DNA of 64,000 nucleotides from Coemansia sp. RSA 487. Its lineage: Eukaryota > Kickxellomycota > Kickxellomycetes > Kickxellales > Kickxellaceae. The stretch lies in the NCBI GenBank assembly GCA_027577595.1, contig JANBRJ010000049.1, positions 59,551 through 123,550 of the forward strand, in the 5' to 3' direction. Shown one piece after another: positions 60,563 through 64,000 of this stretch. Positions within the stretch are counted from its first letter, which is position 1, and each line of letters opens with the position of its first letter. The notes beneath the pieces are model-generated. The model did not search any database and was not told the DNA's origin. It saw only the letters and a list, made by a program, of their open reading frames with translations. Both the position numbers and the translations under genes were made by a program.

Positions 60563-60755
60563 GCTCAGTAGCTGTGTTCTGTAGACGTTGCTTTCTTTAT
60601 TACACATTCTAACAAATAAAGCTGTAGTATTTGTGTGGTTGTCGTGTGTAAACGCTGCCAGATCGTTTACGTTGGGGAGGGGGATTTATCATTTTTTCTT
60701 GGTCTTTGGCTTCACGCAATAGCGTTTGCGCTGTTTCCCATAGTATAGTGTTGGT
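60563..60755. repeat. Dispersed repeat, copy B
   Basis: Follows the Tc1 relic directly. Two blocks, 60571-60663 and 60700-60739, match 15597-15676 and 15951-15990. The second block differs at 3 of 40 positions, all transitions. It may be the tail of a longer element that includes the Tc1 relic, or a separate short repeat. Confidence 0.7.
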
Positions 60756-60839
60756 AATATATGCTCAAAAAATTTTCCCTTTGAAAAATGCACTCAAGCT
60801 ACTGTTTGTGTTTTCTTTCTCACTTTATATTCTTACACG

Positions 60840-61166
60840 ATGAACCAAAATCAGCTTCATATCTACCGCCAGCTTCTACGCGAGGTGAACCGCCAGTTCA
60901 CAGCAGTTAATGGCAACCGCGCCTGGGCAGCACAATTACGCCATCAATGGCTAGCAGCTTCTCGCGATCAATCCACCAGCTGCGACAACCACAAAAACAG
61001 CAATTATAATACACACGCAGCAGCAAATGTCCTTTCGTACTTGGCAAACAACAGAAAATACAAGGAGCTTGTGGATAAATTTAATCCCAAGCTATCCGAG
61101 GTGGAGCGCATAGAAAAAACTGCCAGGCGTGTTGGCTTGGAAACCCCCAAACCATTTAGCAGCTAA
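60840..61166 (+). CDS. FMC1: FMC1-like LYR-type mitochondrial protein
   Basis: 108 residues. The start QLHIYRQLLREVNRQF is an LYR-like helix (IYRQLLRE). The C-terminal part, HAAANVLSYLANNRKYKELV, FNPKLSEVERIEKTARRVGL and ETP, matches the Fmc1/C7orf55 family (RYNP...ER...TARRVGL.LP). Fmc1 supports assembly or stability of the mitochondrial F1 ATP synthase. The central 20 residues are N/H/S-rich and poorly conserved. The start is the first ATG, 80-90 bp downstream of repeat debris, so the promoter may be repeat-derived. Confidence 0.65.
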   Translation: MNQNQLHIYRQLLREVNRQFTAVNGNRAWAAQLRHQWLAASRDQSTSCDNHKNSNYNTHAAANVLSYLANNRKYKELVDKFNPKLSEVERIEKTARRVGLETPKPFSS

Positions 61167-61269
61167 TATCAGAAGCTAAAGGCATAATTTCATTACATAT
61201 TCTAAACTCTGTGCCAGATAATGCTGCTCAGAATATTTTAATAGATCGTACTTTTGCCAAAAGAAAACA

Positions 61270-63336
61270 TTACTTGCACATGCAGAAGTTTGCACCAATG
61301 TTGGCATCTGCACACGACCTTCCTACCTTCACGGGCGTAAACAGTGACTTTTTAAAGTCGTCTGGATTATAGAAAGGCCAGTCAGCCAATGTCTTTAATG
61401 TGTAGTGCGTTTCGAAGGGCGTTGTGAGACGCTGTTCGTTCACCAAAAGACCTTGCTCTGTCTGACTGTCGACGTGTGAGCGCAGCCATTGAGGCAGAAC
61501 CATCGCATAAAATGGGTTCTTGTGCTCGATCTGTCCGCTGTTCAAAAAGGCAAAGTTAAGGCCCATGTGTAGGCCATGGTCCGAAAGCAAAAAGAGAGCA
61601 GTGTCCTCAAGTTCGCCATTATCGCGTAAATCAACCAGGAACCTGGAAAGCCTGTTGTCGAGAGTCCGAAGAACCTCGCCTGTGCCTTCGTGGCCCTCCA
61701 TCAGATTGAGCATAAGCATGTATGGTCTTGAGCTGTTTCTGCCTGAACCAGACCTTAGCTCCTTCCGCAGCTGGTCTATATAGTCAAAGCCATACTCGTG
61801 GACGTGCCGGCCATACAGGCATCTTGCGGATATCGAAAATGGACCTTTGAAGTTCCCGAATGAATTTCCAGTTGCTGGATAGAATTCAGGCATGCAGAAT
61901 GGGGCTGATAATTCATAGTCCAATCCACGCTCGCCTACAGAGTATGAAAGCGACTTGTAGTATTTGGCAGCATATGTTCTTGTCCAGTCCTCACAAGATG
62001 TCTCCACGCGAGCAGTAACATAGCCACGGTCACGATAGTATGCCCAGATCGGAAGCGGATTGCTCCTTTTTGGGAATATCTCGCCCAGATACATTGCCTT
62101 GGTGCTGTTATCTGTGCTGACTCCTAGCGAGTGATAGCGATACAGCTCGGTAAGCGCAGTCTTGCCAGGCTGGTGCAAAGTTGCCAAAGCGGTGGCGGTT
62201 TTCTTCAGCCGGCGGTAAAACTGTCTGTGTGACGTGGCGTCAATAAAGATAAACATCACATTGGGTCGTCTGGTGGGTAATAATCCCATCTCCCCCCTGT
62301 GCTCAGGAGATGGTTGTTGATGTAGATCGTTTGCCCGCGTGTCTGAATCAGCCGGAGGTATGTATTTTGGAAGCAGAGATATGGGTGGACTAACCCGAGT
62401 AACAACTTTGCTACTTGAGCCGCAACGCACTACCACGGACTGTACTTCGCTGTCCACTCTCATCGGGCCGTCGTACCTTTTGCGCACCATCCGATCAAGA
62501 ACACGGTGGTTGAAAACTTGCCATTTGGACTTGTCTGCAAGTGGCCACTGGCGTGTCTGTGGAAGAATATCAACAAATATGCTGCCAGAAGTACAGTTAA
62601 CGTGTAGAATTCCAGCATCGTCAAATCCTGCTGATATGTGCATTGGCTCAGGTCTACAGTGCATCCCACCAGCCCAAAAGTTTTGTGTGCCTGGTGGAAG
62701 TAGGTCCACTAGGGGATAGTTGTTCCCTTGCCAAGTGCATTCGCCTGGAATATCGCGCATGCGATCAAAAGTCCCATTTCCAAAGATGTCCATGTAGTGG
62801 CGTAGTATAGCCGTGGCGCCACAGAGAATAATAACCGCAGTGAACAGTAGTATCGTCACAAAGTTTGGGACTGTGACAAATAGCACGTATAACAGTGATA
62901 TGGTTATGTTGAGCGGAATGAATATCAACAAGAGCACAAGAAAGTTGTAGAATCCGTGCTTTTCAAATCGTTCTCCGTGGTCATATACGTACAGGAACAC
63001 CAGAAGCGCCAAAGTGACAAATAGCATGTTTCTACGCGTTTTAGTGCGCAATCTGCGCATGTAGAGCATCATCGTTATTGCGGTCAGCGAAAAGACCGAA
63101 ACCAGGATCTCAGTTCCCATGATGCCCAGATTCTCGTTGATAAATAGCAGGTCGCCGCCCTGTAGACTAAAAATGTATGCAGAAACCCAGACGCATGTCA
63201 GTACAAAGAACGTGAGTGTAGCCGTACTCTTCAAGCGAAACGGGATGCCGATATTTGTGTCAATAACATTGCGCGTGCTGTGGTGTGGAAGAAGCGTTTC
63301 CTTCTGTGCTGCTTTCCAGGAGATCCCAGCCGACAT
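61270..63336 (-). CDS. DUF229 sulfatase-like/alkaline-phosphatase-superfamily membrane protein
   Basis: 688 residues. The N-terminal third has about five membrane segments (from about 38 to 180), including FFVLTCVWVSAYIFSL, ILVSVFSLTAITMMLYM and FVTILLFTAVIILCGATAIL. The large lumenal or external domain carries the alkaline-phosphatase-superfamily pattern: NVMFIFIDATSHRQFYRRL at about 360 (metal-binding Asp with the DxTSR-like nucleophile region), a central fold with KGPFSISARCLYGRHVHEYG, YMLMLNLMEGHEGTG, and TALFLLSDHGLHMGL with the SDHG metal site. This matches DUF229 (PF02995). Probable role: hydrolysis or transfer of phospho/sulfo-ester groups on glycans or lipids of the secretory pathway. 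The tail is cysteine-rich (CADANIGANFCMCK). Single exon. Confidence 0.8.
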   Translation of the reverse strand: MSAGISWKAAQKETLLPHHSTRNVIDTNIGIPFRLKSTATLTFFVLTCVWVSAYIFSLQGGDLLFINENLGIMGTEILVSVFSLTAITMMLYMRRLRTKTRRNMLFVTLALLVFLYVYDHGERFEKHGFYNFLVLLLIFIPLNITISLLYVLFVTVPNFVTILLFTAVIILCGATAILRHYMDIFGNGTFDRMRDIPGECTWQGNNYPLVDLLPPGTQNFWAGGMHCRPEPMHISAGFDDAGILHVNCTSGSIFVDILPQTRQWPLADKSKWQVFNHRVLDRMVRKRYDGPMRVDSEVQSVVVRCGSSSKVVTRVSPPISLLPKYIPPADSDTRANDLHQQPSPEHRGEMGLLPTRRPNVMFIFIDATSHRQFYRRLKKTATALATLHQPGKTALTELYRYHSLGVSTDNSTKAMYLGEIFPKRSNPLPIWAYYRDRGYVTARVETSCEDWTRTYAAKYYKSLSYSVGERGLDYELSAPFCMPEFYPATGNSFGNFKGPFSISARCLYGRHVHEYGFDYIDQLRKELRSGSGRNSSRPYMLMLNLMEGHEGTGEVLRTLDNRLSRFLVDLRDNGELEDTALFLLSDHGLHMGLNFAFLNSGQIEHKNPFYAMVLPQWLRSHVDSQTEQGLLVNEQRLTTPFETHYTLKTLADWPFYNPDDFKKSLFTPVKVGRSCADANIGANFCMCK

Positions 63337-64000
63337 TGTATGTTATAGATATACTTTTCAGTCCTTGTAAAATAGTTCTGAGAGCAGATCACTGGTTCAG
63401 CTAGATACTAAGCACGCAAAAGTGAAAAAGCGGGGTTAAATGACTGTAGTGATCGATTTAACATAAATAAACACTAGTTAAAGAAAAAAAGATAGAAGCC
63501 GGAAGAAATAGTATTGCACAAACTATAGTGAGCGCGGAACTGATTGCCACGAATAAGCAAAACTTCCTGCAACAAATTTTCCAGAATGTCCGCTTTCAGA
63601 TAGGTGGGTTGGCAATCGTTTTAGGATTCTTAGAATGCGCCACGTAAGAAACACTATATTCGCTCTTTTGTGGAAACAAGTATTTGTCTCTGGCCAACAG
63701 AGTGAAATAAGTCTTTAGCCAACACAATAACATCTGGAGCCCAGATCCTTATCAATATACCAGGAAAAGCCTCTTTGATCACAAAAGCTGCAAATATAAG
63801 TTCAAGAGACACAATCTCTTCGGTGTTGGCTGTCTTAATTGCCGATTTTCAAAATTAAATGAAAATCTGCATGGTCATAGTTTGACCTGTTGTAGCTCGC
63901 TAAAAGCTGGACCATGTGCTTAATTCTCCTTCCATGTGTGGTTGCAAGTGGTGTTGCAGCAGCGATAGAACAGCGTCATCGGCTCGTCAGCAGAGCGGAT
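63337..64000. other. Intergenic to window end, no gene seen
   Basis: Upstream of the DUF229 gene. No open frame or RNA gene is supported; a gene may begin beyond the edge. Confidence 0.5.

Noticed and set aside
1-64000. CRISPR arrays, rRNA genes, viral genes or bacterial operons
   Set aside because: No regularly spaced repeats, no rRNA-like sequence and no viral or bacterial gene arrangement were seen.

Overview
The window looks like nuclear DNA of an intron-poor, early-diverging fungus. This is an inference. It rests on fungal-type families (Knh1-like GPI protein, DHA2 transporter, class II DAHP synthase, BAP31/Yet, Osm1-type fumarate reductase, Rec8, CST subunit Stn1), mostly single-exon genes, short GTAAGT-type introns and TATA boxes shortly upstream of some genes. 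The F-box-like and low-complexity-rich proteins remind me of Kickxellomycotina (Coemansia and relatives), but I cannot prove that placement. No bacterial, viral or CRISPR features are seen.

Layout. 1-6.4 kb: 3' part of an ankyrin-type DHHC palmitoyltransferase, a decayed Tc1/mariner copy, NUS1, a three-exon BAP31/Yet gene with a 24-nt microexon, a very short STN1 and a ZNF511-like protein. 6.4-15.1 kb: class II DAHP synthase behind a long upstream region, a thioredoxin-fold protein with a degenerate active site, tRNA-Glu(UUC), an F-box-like protein and a C2H2 factor. 15.1-19 kb: repeat debris, then the 26S proteasome lid genes RPN7 and RPN6 head to head. 19-27.3 kb: a secreted class 3 lipase, eIF2B delta and a full-length ABCB transporter. 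28.4-32.7 kb: a Ydj1-type J-protein with a CaaX end and the beta subunit of mitochondrial processing peptidase. 33.8-41.5 kb: a large proline/serine-rich protein, a RhoGEF with a split DH domain and a GPI-anchored protein. 41.5-43 kb: inverted repeat arms around an unrecognised split gene. 43.8-51.5 kb: a DHA2 transporter, then GlcN-6-P deaminase and GlcNAc-6-P deacetylase, the two core steps of N-acetylglucosamine catabolism, divergently placed. 51.7-64 kb: REC8, a large PF13350-type phosphatase, fumarate reductase, a second Tc1/mariner remnant, an FMC1-like LYR protein and a DUF229 membrane sulfatase-like protein.

Apart from the proteasome pair and the GlcNAc pair, neighbouring genes are functionally unrelated. 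The most unusual items are the deaminase gene, whose stop codon is followed directly in the +1 frame by a 301-codon open tail; the split gene at 41.9-42.5 kb with an inverted copy of its last exon; two Tc1 relics with a stop codon at the same tryptophan position; and the minimal STN1.
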